A DNA stretch of 64,000 bases from Hymenolepis diminuta (Eukaryota; Platyhelminthes; Cestoda; Cyclophyllidea; Hymenolepididae). Where the stretch lies: assembly GCA_900708905.1 (NCBI GenBank), contig CAADRB010000042.1:166407-230406 (forward strand), given 5' to 3'. A model generated the notes under the pieces. The model had not been told where the DNA came from, made no database searches, and saw nothing but the letters and a program-made list of their open reading frames with translations. Both the position numbers and the translations under genes were made by a program. This document shows positions 36,089 to 51,000 of the stretch, piece after piece; the first letter of the stretch is position 1; every line of letters starts with the position of its first letter.

Positions 36089-39000
36089 ATGATGAATTAC
36101 AAATATCCAGCACACCTGTGTGGGTCTTTGCCTCACTTTTCTTCCGATCTGAATATGGATCCCGTTCTTACCGATGCTATTTCAGGAGATGACAGTGAGT
36201 TTCACTTCTCTAAGCCTTAACGTTACTAAATAAAATAATATTTATGAAGTTGATTTAGTTCTTATATATTTTTTTGTGCTTCATAGAATGCATGAGCTTT
36301 GTTAAAATTTTTTCGTCTCTTGCTAGTTTGATTTCATTTTACCTGTTAGTTTTGTATTTATATGATATTTAATTTCACCTCAAGGAGAATCTACTTTAGA
36401 AGTCTTTTGTTTTTTTGAAAATTCCTTAACATATTTAAATCATATACACTTGGAATTTTTTATTTCTTTTATTCTTATTTTCGTTGCAAATGTTTTGGAT
36501 GATTTTGGCTTTCTCTCATTATTGCTGTACTTTTTATGTAATGAACATTTTACTAAATTCGTTTCATTGATGTAAAATATCAATCCTCCTGAAAACTTTT
36601 TAATACAATGTTTTCATAATTTTGATGAAATTGAACCGTGACATTTGAACCTGATTGTCAGTTTGGAATAGTTATTATCGTTCTCTTATACCGAAAAGTG
36701 ATTCGTTTTTGCTGAAACTACACCCTTGTTCTTATTTTCTACGATCTATCGAAGTATTGTATGCACAACCTATCTGCTTTCTATTCATTGATTTATGTAA
36801 AGGTTAAGTTTGACTATTTAAAACTGAAGATTGAAGGATGCCCTCGAATTACTCAGAGTTCTTTTTGACAGTTTAATTCAGATCACAATGACTGATCTCT
36901 CAACAGCTGATTTCCTTGCTCGGCAAGGTATAAACACAATCGATTTGAGTGCACACCGCATTCATGCTCTTGCAAACATTTGTATTTCTCTATACGCTTA
37001 TTCAGGCATCGACTCGCGTGCACCACAATGTTTTGAAATGAGCGGTTGGTAACACCTTTGCACTTGCGTGTGTGTGCATGGGTCCACCCACACACTTACA
37101 CAACTGACTGCAAGACACCTAAAATGGAATAAGATTAATTCTCAATGCTCAAAATGAAGGCTTCATTATCATCTACCCATTATATTTAGGACCCTAGAAA
37201 GGGCTGTGTCAGATGAAATCATAGTATTTCTCGGTCTGAATATTTTTTTCTTATTTGTAGAAGCATATTCAATGGAAGTGTTAGTTAGAGTTCTTATGAG
37301 TTTGATTCTGTCTGTTATTATTTGAACATACAAACACAAAAGCTACATAAATTCCTTTATATTGATACATAGCCATTAGCCAATAAAGTTAATTGGATTG
37401 ATGGGATGAACGTGCTTCGTAGTGGTAAAAGTAATCAAATTTGTCAGAACTATGACCTTAAATATGAATTAACTGTATACTCATCAGTGCACATTCAGTG
37501 AAAGTCCAACCACACTTGAGTGTTTACCGATTTGAAAATTCATGCACATTTTAAACTTTAAATCTAGATCTTTTTCATCAAATATTGCTGTTGAGTTTGC
37601 TGAATGTCCAACTTTGTGATTTTTACTCCGTCGGCTATCTTTACCTTGTTAGATTTGTATAATAGAACTCTGAATTCTTCTCTTCGAAGGGATTGAGTAT
37701 GCATATGACAAGTGCAAAATGCTGGGATTGGGGTAAAGATAATCTTCTAACAAACACTAGTTAGTGCTCCATCATCTTTATTCTCACTAGAAATTTGTTT
37801 TATCAAGAGAATTTTGTTTCAAGTGAAATAGTTGCATCCAATTTGGTGAGAAATAGTCATATAGCAACCAATCATTATGTGGTATAGGTGGACAACGTTA
37901 GTGACTATTCTTGTTGACCTTTTACAGCGCTAGAATTAATATTTCAACAATTTACGCCAATTGCGATTAAAAAGCCATTTAATTAGTTTAATCTTATTTA
38001 AAAATAGATTTGTTTTTATGTAAGGTCAGAATGTCTGGCTCCTGGTAAGACCACCACATGGTAGTTTGAATGACAAAACTCAGTGTGTTCGCCGATAGCG
38101 TAGTTCTTAACGTTCTTGTCACATGACTGATACACAACTAATTATTAGACTGACTAATTAATACTGATAAAATAGTGGTATTAGAATGTGTGTTTGGTAT
38201 CATAAGACCTCTACTATGCCATCTTTCTGCCCAGAATGAGAGTTTAAAATGACTTCTTTTTTTCACGTACGTGCAGCTTTATGATTTCTCACTCGATACC
38301 TCACCAGTATCTATAATTAAGTGTGGCAAAATGATCCGTCAAAATTCGTCGTAAAGGCACGTTCTATGTAGACATTAATGTTATATTTGTTGGAGAATAC
38401 GTAAAATGGAATTTGAAGATAATGATCCCGAAAAATGAAAGTTTTTTCTTAAACTCAAGTAGTGATCATCGCGTTTTATGCTTAAGACCTCGCTTTTAGG
38501 TATTTGAAAGTTTTAGAGTTTGTTAGGTGGCGAACTGCAATAGATAACATTATTGTAAGAAGAAAGATCCACATTCCTTCGCATTTTCGTTAAACAGGTC
38601 TAATTAGTTTGTTAACCAAAGATTGCACACTTCTGGAGCTGACTAAATTTGCAAAAATTAGTAGTTGTATTTACCGCAACTTTATAATTATAGATCGGTT
38701 TGGATGATTTTAAACTATTCAGAAAATGGGAGTCTTGAATAGATATTTGAATAACCGGTTCATTTTAAATGGAGCAAAAGTATTTTGCGTAATTTCGGTT
38801 TGAGAAATAGGCATATTCTGAAAATACTTGTTTAAATTCAAAAGGTACCATTCAGTATTCCTGACTATGAGGACAGAATACCGGCTAAAACTATCTCGTT
38901 TATTTTCTAATTCCAAAATTGATAGGAAGGAATTCATAAGGCTAAACGAAATTCACTTCTCTAGCAATATATTTTTTGATCTTTATTCTAATATATCCGT

Positions 39001-42000
39001 ACCTCCTCACTGCCATATTGCTGTCTAAACCAGGTACTTAATCAATCCATAGTCAGAACATTAACCTTCTTAACAAAGTGCTGAAGAGATGTCTTCTTTT
39101 AAGTGACAAGTCTTTTCCCTCCGGATCTGTCTGCGAACTCAGTGATGACCAATATTAGACTCACTCTTGTTCATCCTCTGCACATCCTTTTCACTGATGA
39201 TCACAGTTGTATCTTTATATATTGTGTTAGCAAGATTCAGCTAAAATTTCAACTCACACATTATGCTAAAGAAATAAACCTGATCCAATGATTCCTGCCT
39301 AAACTGGAATCGTGTTCTGTTAAGTATTCTCATTTTGGGGTCAGGACATCTTTATACTCTCACAGAGAGAGAAGACGAGGTCTTAGAGTACTCTTCAAAT
39401 TTGCTTAAAAATAGAGCACTTCACTTCCACACAATGTGTTTGTTTAATTGACTTAGAATTCTCTGTTACAATTCACCGCTGTAGTGGACTTTGTATTTTA
39501 AGAGGAGCGAACATCGCATTGTGTGCGCACGTATTGGTGTGGGCAATTGGGCAGATTTTATTCTTACTTAAATCATTAGTTTAAACGATTTTCCTCCGCA
39601 CTGTAGTAGTTTTACCTGTTATTATTTTGAATGTTGAGTTGAATAGAATGTCAAAGAACAGAATGTTCGGTAGAATGTATTGAATTTAAAAAGTATACGA
39701 AAACGAATGCGACTACACATAAGACAGAAAATCGGTACGAGCACTTATGCACCTGAATTTAATGAGAGCTCATTCAGGCACGCAACTGAAAATTTAAGAT
39801 CGCTTCAAACGGAATTTACCGATAACGCATAGAAGTTGGCTAATTTTTATAGAAAATTTACAACACATCGCCTATTTACTACGCGACAAAATTCAAATGA
39901 ATACGTTAAACCCCGTTTGAAATTTTGTTCCTCCTATTCAATTATTTGAATTTTCTGTATTAATGAAGTTTATTTCAAATCTAATCATGACATAATAACA
40001 TGTCCATTTATTTAAAGGGATACTTAGGTTTCAAATATTAGTAAACCGAAGGAAGAGACCTACAAAACTTGATATCATTTCGCACGTTTGGTGTTCAAAT
40101 TCACCGGTTTGATTTCTCTTCCGACTGAGTGTGATTGTTTTATTCTGAAGTTCACATTCATAGAAGTATTTTTCAGTTGTATCTATTTCTCAATTTTATA
40201 TTCTTGAATGTGGAAGGGCATAAGAAAGCCTACATTTGGCAGCGAATAATTGGAAAGATGGTTACATAGCCAATCATAATCGTATCGAAGATACGGATTG
40301 GACGATAAGATGTGTAGCCTTCAAAATTCTAGTACACTAAGGAGAGATTATGATTGCCTTTTTGGTATTTTGACATTATTTTCCGTCTTCAAATTCTTTC
40401 CACTTTTTTTCATTTCTTTTAAAATACAAATGAAATATTCGCAAATGAAACGTCTGAATTCATTTGACTTTGTAGCGCTTATAGCACTACACTACACAAT
40501 GTACTGAAAAATACATTGCTTTAGTTCCCGATTAAGTTCTAAGTCTACTATCAGTATTGCATGTTACTTATTTATCTCGAATCTCTCTGAAATTGTACTT
40601 TAAAACTTGAAAGAATTGAATTGATTTCGAGGAGGTTTTAACCAAGATCTCAACTAAGACTCACCACTTTTTCATTACCTTTGTATATGCGATTTTTTTG
40701 TTTCATATAAAATATCTTCCATGCTCATGATTATTATATACCTCAAAGAGGAAAATTTAACATTTTTCTTCGTGAACGAGCAAATAGAATTGACCAATAG
40801 TTGAAGGAAGGGAATCGAATAGATGTTGAGAATAAAGTCGGGTTATCAAAAGGTCATGTCTCCTTTGATTTTTGGATCCAGTTAGACAATATTCGCTTAA
40901 TGGGGAGTGCGTTGGTTCACGTTCTAAAACTCAAATTATAGGTTTTATTCCCTTGATTTTCTGAGTTAATTCTCGTCCACAATGCTCAGTTGACTAATTA
41001 AGATAGTCTTACAAGTTCAAATAATTTTTTTTACCAAAGGCTGATAATACAGAATGATAAGCCATGAGCGGGTAGATGAGGTGATCAAAAGAATTTTAAG
41101 CATGTCGAAACTAGCTAGAGTTAACTCAAGGTGAACTTTAATAGGAAACTTGCTTCTCACTGCAGTTGGACATTTTTATTGAATGCCCTAAAATCCGGAA
41201 ACTCTTTAAGAATAGCGTTTTAGTGGAAGAAATAGTGATCGGGAGCTAGAGAGAGAGTACCGTTTAGTTGCTGGTTCTAGCTCTGTAGGTTAGTGTATTA
41301 GTAGGAGACGGTGTTAGAACCTAAATTGATCTAGGGAACATTATGTCTTGGTTTTGAGTGAGCGAAATCAGCTAAAATTGTTTAAAATTTCACTGGGTGT
41401 CTAGGAATAAAAGGAAGGTGAAAGAGTGTTAAGGTGAGGACATGGTGATGCCTTGATACTATGACGATACGTACATGGTGTCATAGACCTTAGAAACATC
41501 TTCCCCATTGATAAGCAGACTTCAGGGGATTTCTGATACGCCTTCTGTTTGTGAATACAAGTTTGAAGTTAGCAAATGGTCAGTCATGAGCACCTCATTA
41601 TAACTTCATTTTAAAACAAATTAGCCAATAAAATAAGTGCTCTTCATTTCAATCCCAGTTTAGTTATTTTTTCAAGGGCAATCAGTAACACTGTTCAGCC
41701 CGTTCTGAAATAATTCGTAAATCCTCTCTTCTCCGATTTTGTTACAAAATGTAGAATTAATATTTAAAATTTTTATTTTATTTAAAAGTAGAAATGCCGT
41801 AAAATGTCATGATGCTTCGGTGTAGATTGGTTACGTTATTGATTCTATTGTTCTACGTGCAATTTCATGAAGGTCATGATAATCGATCCTTTGTGTCCTA
41901 GCTGACACAAAATAAATTTTATTAATTAATAATAACTTACTAAAGTTGCGCAACAGTTTTCATTCATTTGAACATAATGGACTCGAAATTGAGTAGTAGA

Positions 42001-45000
42001 TGTTAAAGAATTCATTTTAAATGTATAATTTTTTTATAATAATCCGATATCAAAAATAGTTAGACGCGATTGTGGTTAAAATAAAATGTCTTATGTACTG
42101 TAATTACTCAACTTTTTAATTTGTCAGGATCTCCGCAATGATGAATAAAGTGATTGATGACGTTTTAATAGAACGATTTCTAACAAGGTAGATTATCTAG
42201 AATTCGTGATTCAGAGTGTGGTCAACAAGGACCTCTAAGTCAGAGGTCACGAGATTGGTGCTCAACTTTGCGCATCTAGCGATGTGTACAGCTAACTCAA
42301 CTGGTTAATTCTGATAAGTAAGAGGGATGGTAGAATGCGAGATTCTGATAAGAGCGGCTGCAGGTGCCTTTTCTCTATCCAAAACGAAATGTTTTAATAG
42401 ATCGTGTAATGCATTACATACTTTAACATTAAAATGCACCCTATCTACTTAGTCAGTGTATCATGTGCAAAATGGAATATTGCATATATGTCATTGTGGT
42501 TTCCAACTTCGGAATAGCTAGTCATACTTCCGCCCCATTTTGAATACGAATACACTGATTTATAGAAAATTTCCAAATATCGATCACAAATAAATATAAT
42601 TCATTCATTTGTTTTACACAATTGCTATCACTGTTGGTTATGTAGTGGAATGCTATAGGAATTCTTATTTAGCATGCAATGATGATGCTTCTTGTAAACA
42701 ATACAAATTAATTTTACTGCAGTTCTCAGAATTAACGGCTGATTGTACTTAAATTTATATTAAGAGACGTTCAATTCCACTTTAAATATTTCTAATATTA
42801 ATTTCATTTATAAATGTAAGAGTAGAATTGCGTCACATTTTACTAATCGAATTAAATTCAAATGTAAATGCATTTAATTGAACATCCCCCACAATGGAAA
42901 AATAAACAGTTTTTATTTTACATAAACAAAGGTTAGATCTCCCAAAGTTGACGCTCTTTAATGCTCTTTAACTCTGCCCTTTTAATGTCCTCCCTCTAAA
43001 AAGTATAAGCCTACCTTGTAATCATTGTACTCTGTCTTATTCTCATGAATTCTAAGCAATTTTACTGGATAATTTTATTACAATTTTAACTTCTTAGAAG
43101 TCACCGGGCACAGAAGAAAATCTACAGCGGGATAATCACAATTAAGCACACCATTAAAAATTTTTCAGAAGCGATTGTTTTAGTTATTTAGTGTTCGGGT
43201 GATTGAGTGGTTATTTGCTTCAATAAAATATGGAATAATTTAAATGTTAATCAGTTCGTTCAGGAGAAAGGAGCATGGGAACAGCATAAATACAAGAATT
43301 TATAAAGCATGTAGTTTTGAGTACTGTATGGACACTTGTCAGCAAGTACATGTTCCAACAACTGAATTCTGAACTTAATATTGTCCTAATGACCTGACAC
43401 TTTCCTGAATATTCAAGTATCTGAAATTCTTTATATGCGATTAAAATGATAATCTTATTTGGTAGATGGAAACGCTTTTTATCTTTTTAGAAAAACAAAT
43501 GTTTAAGAGGCTTTCTGAGTACCTCAGTTAGCTATTTAATTTTCAATAGATTTTCTGCGAAAAATTAAAGAATTACTCAAGGTTCCCATGAATCTAGTAG
43601 AAGTAATTGTTGTTTTTCATCATTTTACCTATAGTGCAGTTTTATGAGAGATAGAAGTCGATTTTTTATCACGTGAAGATAAGATAAATGTTGTTTTTAT
43701 TCGCAACTGGCACACACAATGCACAGCTTTTGTCATTGTCGTTGCTGCGGTATTAGAGTAGTTTTCATTAAACCTTAAAGCAGGTTACTTTGTTTTGATT
43801 ATTTTCCAGAACGACGGTAGATTGGACCTTTAATCATGGAAAAGCAGTTAAAGCCAAGTTACAGCAACGGCTAAGGGAATTTAAAAATCCAAAAACGAGA
43901 ATCACATTCATATGAATGTTCATATTTAAGTTTAAATGTTGAGGTCGTCCCATCAATACTTGAATTATCGAAATTGAAGACCTGGTTCCTCTCTCAAACT
44001 GGATCTTTTGCAATTAGAATTTATATTCCGTATTGAAATTTATGTCACTGAGCAATTTAAAATAAAATGGACTGCCAATCTGAAGTACATTAGAATATTT
44101 ATACCCATAGTCGCATAGTAACCAAGTAACAGATTCGCATAGACTTTTACGATTTATTTATTTCATTATATTTCATTTAGGAGTTGGAGTTCATTTCGTT
44201 TTTATTGTAAATTATTAATATCCATGGTAAAGCAAAAACTTACGTTATTTAATAATAGTATGGCATCTGAATGGAGAGAGGCGTAAAGTATTCGAATAAG
44301 GGGTAAATAGAAGGGATCGAGATGACGTCGATGAATAAATCAGGCTACTGACTGAGTCTTTCCTCATTTGAGTCTTGATTCATATTGTACACTTATCACT
44401 TAATCAGTATAATGTTCTAAAAAACATCATATATTATTTTTTCTGAGCGCATTGGTGTTCAGAATATCCACTATTTTTTTACTCTTAAATTAATTAAAAT
44501 GATTGATCATGCCGTCTCTCAAAGCCCTTCTTCTAATATCCAAAAACAGGATGTAAAGGCCTATGATAATTTTAACATTGCAAAATTTATTGACGATGTC
44601 AATATTTCAAATAATTTGAACCCCATCTTAATGTCTTTCATTTATTTCTATTGATGTACTTTATAGCTTATTTGAATAGGTCTCTGATTGTTATACATCG
44701 TCTTTAAATTAATGAAAATTTGAAATATGTGGAATAATACTTATATTTGAAGATACATTCACAGTATCTCAAACGATAAATATCACAAATCCTTTTGCTC
44801 CAAATCACATTGAGCGTCACATTCTTACATTAAGAAGCTCATTTTTCATTCAAATAGGTAAGAAAGATGCATACATTTCAAAGCCAGATATTTTGAATGA
44901 AGAACCGGGTTTGACATTTCTTTTCAAGTTGAAGACTACTTTTAGTTTCTTTGGCTTTTTACAAAACTCCTTAGGTCTTATACACCATTTTTGATAGATG

Positions 45001-48000
45001 GGAGATTTTAATCGAGAACAAGGGATCAAGTTGTATTATTAATTTCTTTTACACTCTTCATATTGACTCTTGGTTTCACGTGATTTACATACTTATTCAT
45101 GCTGTATGTTAACTACATCTGATAGCGACTGAAAGCAAGATATGTGAACGAATCTCCTAACCAGTATTACTAGTTACTCTTACATATTTATTCCTTTGCA
45201 GTTAATAAGAATTATATTTATAATTCCTTGATTGATCTGTTTTTCTTATGACGATTTCTTTCAAAAATACTTGTAGAGGTGGCCGTAATTACTTGTAACA
45301 GGCAAATTGGAAATTGTCATAGTTCTAGCGATCCAAACCTAGTTTCTATTTGAGAAGGAAAGGAATTGATATTGAATAACTATGGAGGTGGTCGAAAATG
45401 AGAAGGCTAGCTTGCCATTTACAAGTTTTACAAAGGTCTGGTTTTGCATTCGTACCGAGGAAAGAACTGAAGCGATAGGAGCATAAACAAATCCGCTTAC
45501 TAATCCAACTGACGAATGACCTTGAGCACTATTTGCACTTATCATCCACTCAGCAAATATAAATTCATGTTCCGTTGACTCCCATTAATTCCCAAAGAAG
45601 TGATTTTTATTTCTCTAAAGACAATTATTTAATGGGACGACTTCAAATTAAACTTCTGTCATTCTAGCTTGACACTCACACTTGATCGGTGTGCGCAAGA
45701 TTTTGGGAACCTGATAACTGTCATGTTTAACTATACTAAAATTTGAACTGCGCTTGAGAGACTGTTGGAAAGTACTAACAAATATTTTTGCTATACCTTC
45801 TAAAAACAGGTGACGTTAATACATTTGATGGGAAAGAAATCCTATCATTGCTGGGATGAGAATTTATAATGCGGTGCGATTCTACTACATTAAAAAATTT
45901 CCTTACAAAATTAAGAATATCATTAATGATTAGCAGCATACAGCCGCCTTTTTGAAAGCGAAAAAGCCATGGCTGAAGTGAGGATCAAAGGTCTATTGTA
46001 CAACAGCAATGAGAATTCCACGAGGGAGAGATGACGAACAAAGCAAAGCGTCTTTATGATAAGCGGAGTTGGTTGTCCGGACTTCAGTGTTAGTCAGATG
46101 AGCGGCCACTAAAAATTCATCACATGACAGTTAAGACAAATGAGGCGTATGATTCAGCCTATACGACTTAAGGATTGCAACTTCGCAACAAATTCTATTA
46201 ATAAACTTAAAGCGTTTTATCCAATGACCACACCGATGCGTCAAGATCTCAATGCTTGTGTCTGTTACATCCTTAGTAGTCAACTGGCAAGTATTTTGTT
46301 GAATTCTATTTTATTTTTAATCGCTCAACGACTATCCCAGTTAAATTAGGATGTTTCAAAAATACCGTGACGAGATGCAGGCTTTCTATCTATTTTACCC
46401 CTTTTAATTTACAACAATAGCTAAAGCCATAACAAATAGTTTATTTGATATATTTGCTAATTATTATTAAATCTAAAATCAGTCATGAGGATTTTCTGTT
46501 AATAAGCCCAGAAAACACCTAAACACTGGAGTGAATTGGAAGGGTTTGTGTGGAAATATAGAATAAAATCAAGATATGGAAATAGTCTCATATCATCTGA
46601 ATCCTGGACTAAGTATATACACGTTTTGTTTGATGAGTATAGTTCACTATTTCATATTTGAATGTTCCATTTCAACCGACTTTTTTCAGAGTGAGTTCAT
46701 GTCTGCGATGCTAGGATGGTTCCTCATGTTGCAATCATTTTCTAATAGCCTAGATATTAGCAGGATGATGACAACTCAGATCATTTTAGCATAGTTTAAC
46801 ATGTTTTCTAATAGGTAGACTGCTAAAATTGAAAAAATTTCTTTCGAATTCACATTGTCTCTCATTCATATATATTCTTATTATCGCTATTTCAGGTTTT
46901 TTCAAATAGATTTGTGAAAATGCCACGATAGAAATGCTCAAAAGTTAAATTTTCTATACTTGGTTTTGACTAATAACGATCACCTTTATCGCAAAATGTA
47001 ATTAGCTGACCAATTTTGACAGAAAGAATTTTGATAAATTACTTTATGAAACATATGAAACATTACATAATGAAACAAAATCGTAGTGACATTTTTTTTC
47101 CTCGGAATTACTTTTCACTATCAAAAACAGAATTTAGCGGATGTTCCTTTCATATCTACCTTAAATAAGCATTTCTTTATAAGTCAATCTCTAAGCTATT
47201 GGAAGAGAAAATCAGTCAACGTGGGTCTTAAGCCAATTCTAAATTTAAATCTTCAATTTCAGCTATGCTAAATCACACAGCGTTTCATATTTCACAGTTG
47301 GTTTCGAAATGAAACCTTTTCTTTTCTCCTTTAGGTCATCGATTTTTCCAACATACCTTCTTTTATACATTCTAATTAATTTTGGTGTTTCTTAGTTAAC
47401 GCCCATCTTTTGAACAATAAAACTCTTAACGTGAAAACGCGAAAATTTAATAGTACTAATAATATTTAAGAGCTAATACCAGATAGCTGCTTCTGGGTAT
47501 TAAAAGAGACGAACTACTACCGGTTAATATCGCGGACGTTGACTCAATAAAAAATCTTAGAATCAGAACCCGATAATTGAAATTCATAACATCAGGATAT
47601 AACGTAATGATTTAGTCATTAATTAAAATCGGACGACCTGATAATTTCAGGATGCAGATAACATGATATTCTGTGTTGATCTTCTAGTAGTACCTAACCC
47701 CTTTCACCTTTAATTCACACAAATAGTATTTTTGTCTTGTCATGAGTAATAACAGGCGCATTATGGGATATCATTATTATCGTAATCAAGTATTCAGCTT
47801 AATTTTGAGAACATTGACCAACATGTTTTGCTGTTAAATGAATGAATGCGTGACATTTGAGGTTGCTATGATATAACATTTTCTTTTTTACGCAATTATT
47901 TTTTGTTAAGCTGGTTATCCATATGCATGGTGAGTCATGTCCAGGTTGGTCCTACCGTCAAGCCATGATTTTTAAGTTTGCCTCGTCAGGTGAACAAAGC

Positions 48001-51000
48001 ACAAAGACGGTTAAGCGGGCATGCCCACCCCCGTGGCCACATTCTGTTCCATTGTTTTTTTCCCCTCGCATGCCTTTTCATTCATTCTGAGTTTGTGTCA
48101 TTAATATCTGGCTATCGAATATTAGGAAAAGATGTTATTCGCCACTTTAGTGTTTGGGAAATTCGTTTAGTAAGAAGATTTATCAAAGAATCAATATTCG
48201 ACTTTCCATAATTCCCTTTAATGCAAAATGCAGTTAATTCAAACACATTTGCCAGTTATTCTTACAAATATCTTCTATCTCATAAATTATTCGATTCATC
48301 ATTAATTAGCAAAATACTACTAAATTCTTTTCTTACAATTTTAGCTGGAGAGATTATGATGCTTAATCGTTGTGACTAACCATATTGAATTTTAAACATC
48401 CTGTTGGACTTAGGTGGTAGCCTGGCCTGACCCCATATAATTATATGCTGACTTGACAATTTAATAACCACAACATTTCACCTAATCATTTAGGCAACGG
48501 ATGTCTCATATAGTATACCTTAATACCTACGTCAGCATCACAACTTTCTCTTCATCTTATCATATATTATGATGAAAAACAGTTATTGGATTGCGTGCAT
48601 GAATCATGATATAGGGGCTTACGATGTATTGATCACTCATGGTAAATGAAGTGGTAATTTGTCATAGATCTGTTGTGACCACATTTCCTACTGTTATCTA
48701 ACTTTGCTTATCGATTTAACTCAATTTTCTACTTCGTTTTGAGTATGACCTATTCCAATGCCTGAAAGGTATTTATCGGTTTTACCACATTAACTTAGGC
48801 TTGAGTTTTCAACTTTAATTTTCTAGTTAGTTTCAAGATTGTCACGTTCTCTCTATTATTTTAAAGGACTATCCAAAATTTCCTAGCCTCTTCCTATTTG
48901 AACAGTTTTAATTTAATTAGTTTTTGCGAGAAATCATGTTTACGTTTTTACGTTTACTTAAGCTGCTTTCAAATGTTTCAGTGGGAGATTCTTGATCAGC
49001 AATTTGTACTGGTCTTTTTCGCAATAAATCAAAATTTACTTGTAGGATCAGCCACTAGTGGTGTGGACGCTCGATTCTCACGTTCTTCCTCGTTCCTTAT
49101 CTGCTATAACGTGACCAACTAGGAGTTCGTGTAGTGATCTCGCAGAGCCAACAATCTAGAAAATTCGGTAATATAACAACTTAACACAGAAGCTAATAAC
49201 TCACAGCAGATCACATGACACGTTATAGTCAACACGAAATTCACTTTCAATCGGTATCGGCTTACACAAATAAGAGTAATTATCAGGTGTCTTTTATCGG
49301 TGGGGAAATAAAGAAAGAAANTACATTTTTATTCATAGAAGAAATATTCGGAGCGGGGGACAATAATTACCATTTCTTCTAACATCTCCTTCTTAGGCAA
49401 ATCACTTGTAGGTCTTCGAGGACGGATCGATATGGAGACGCAAAGGTTTCCATCTTGTTCGAGCTGTACGCGATGGAACCGTAACCTGATCTATAATCTA
49501 AGATCTGGGTGGAAGAACAAGAGTAAGATTAAACGTATCAAGCAACGAATACAAAGAAAGATAACGCTTATCAGAAGTGGGTTCCGCCAGTCTTCGTCGG
49601 NNNNNNNNNNNNNNNNNNNNNNNNNNNNNNNNNNNNNNNNNNNNNNNNNNGTGGCGGACCCACGTGTCCTTACCAACCTCAACATCATAAACCATACTCC
49701 CATGTCTTTTTTTGATAATCGCAGCTGTCCACTGGCAACCCAGTCGATAATCACAAGCATAAACTGGAGTGTTAACAGCAAATCCGTTCTTTTTATTCCC
49801 CCTCTTCTCGTCCGTTCGGGTTTTCTTCAGTAGCATCGCTTCGTGCACCGTTCTCAACTTTCGACCCATTAAAACCTCGGTCGGGAATTTCTCTGCTATC
49901 GCAGGATGCGGGGTCGATCTAAATCCCAACAGAAAATTTTGTAATACTTCATCCATAGTTCCCTTCCCTTTCGCTTTTTGTAAGCCTCTCTTGAGCGTGT
50001 CGACGAATCTTTCTGCCTGTCCATTCGATTGCGGGTTGTACGGAGGGATTCTGATGTGTTCGATTGATCGTTGCTCGCAGAACTCCTTAAAATCGACTGA
50101 CGTAAACTGTGTCCCACTGTCGGAAACTAGAGCCTTTGGCAACCCTAACGCTAATAGGGTGTAATTTATTTTCGCCGGTTTAATGTTCCTACTGTCAAGT
50201 AATAGTGAGAATTTGTAGTCGCCTTATCGAGAAAATAATGGGAACAGGTTTTTATACTGACTTCTACTCATACTGGTTTGAGAGTGTTGGATATGACGGA
50301 ATATTTTGCATGTTTATTAATTTTATTATTAATTATATATCATTCTAGTGTGTTTTAACAATTATGAAATCTTTTAATATAAAAAAAGTTAAAATAATAA
50401 TTTACGTGTTTACTAGTCTTAATATTTATTTACAATTCCACATAATTGTTAAAATGCACTAAAATTGTGGGTCGTTGCTGGGCCTGATCTGGAGGAAATA
50501 GAAAAAGTTTGCCTAATCCCATGGTGCTGTTCAATTCTATGAATTGTGGCTAGTTGGGAGGCTTCTAAGAACAATAACAAGTGGCGAGAAGCAATAATTA
50601 AATGCTCTGACATTTTCTGCAATGTCAAAGCCAAACTTTCCATAAGACTTTCGGCAATCAGTTGATTTTTCACAATCGTTTGAGATGTTCAACAGTCTCT
50701 CTGCAGAAGTAAAAGCTTTTTCGGCTAAATTTGAAAGTTTTAAAATGTGAATCCTTCGATTACATCTATGTCTTCTGCTACTTCTTATTCTATTAAACCT
50801 GTATCCGTTAAGCTTTCCAATCCTGTAGCTGCTGAAAATGTTGCTAGCAATTTTCCTCCGTTTATTCATGATCCTAAATCAGGCAAATTCTTTGAATCGC
50901 GACACAATAAACACAAGTATGTGTTCACGGTAAATCTTGTCAAATGAGATGAAAATACGAGAATTTGTTGCCTCGTCAAGAAGCTAGATCCTGTCGAATA

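Larger units (their letters stand above)
36195..49040. other. ETS gene intron 1, proximal part
   Basis: About 12.8 kb of AT-rich sequence with dispersed repeats: a GT/CA hairpin near 37070-37096, a SINE-like copy at 42230-42360, the 44258-44320 repeat, and a member of the three-copy family at 46500-46800. ORFs at 36831, 45339 and 46140 lack domains or good splice sites. Confidence 0.5.

Noticed and set aside
36831..37052. ORF in the ETS intron that might be an extra exon (DALELLRVLFDSLIQ...)
   Set aside because: No pyrimidine tract at the putative acceptor, starts with TTG, and its phase does not fit exon 1.
45339..45545. Minus-strand 68-codon ORF in the ETS intron
   Set aside because: Ser/Val-rich without a domain or good splice sites; likely chance.
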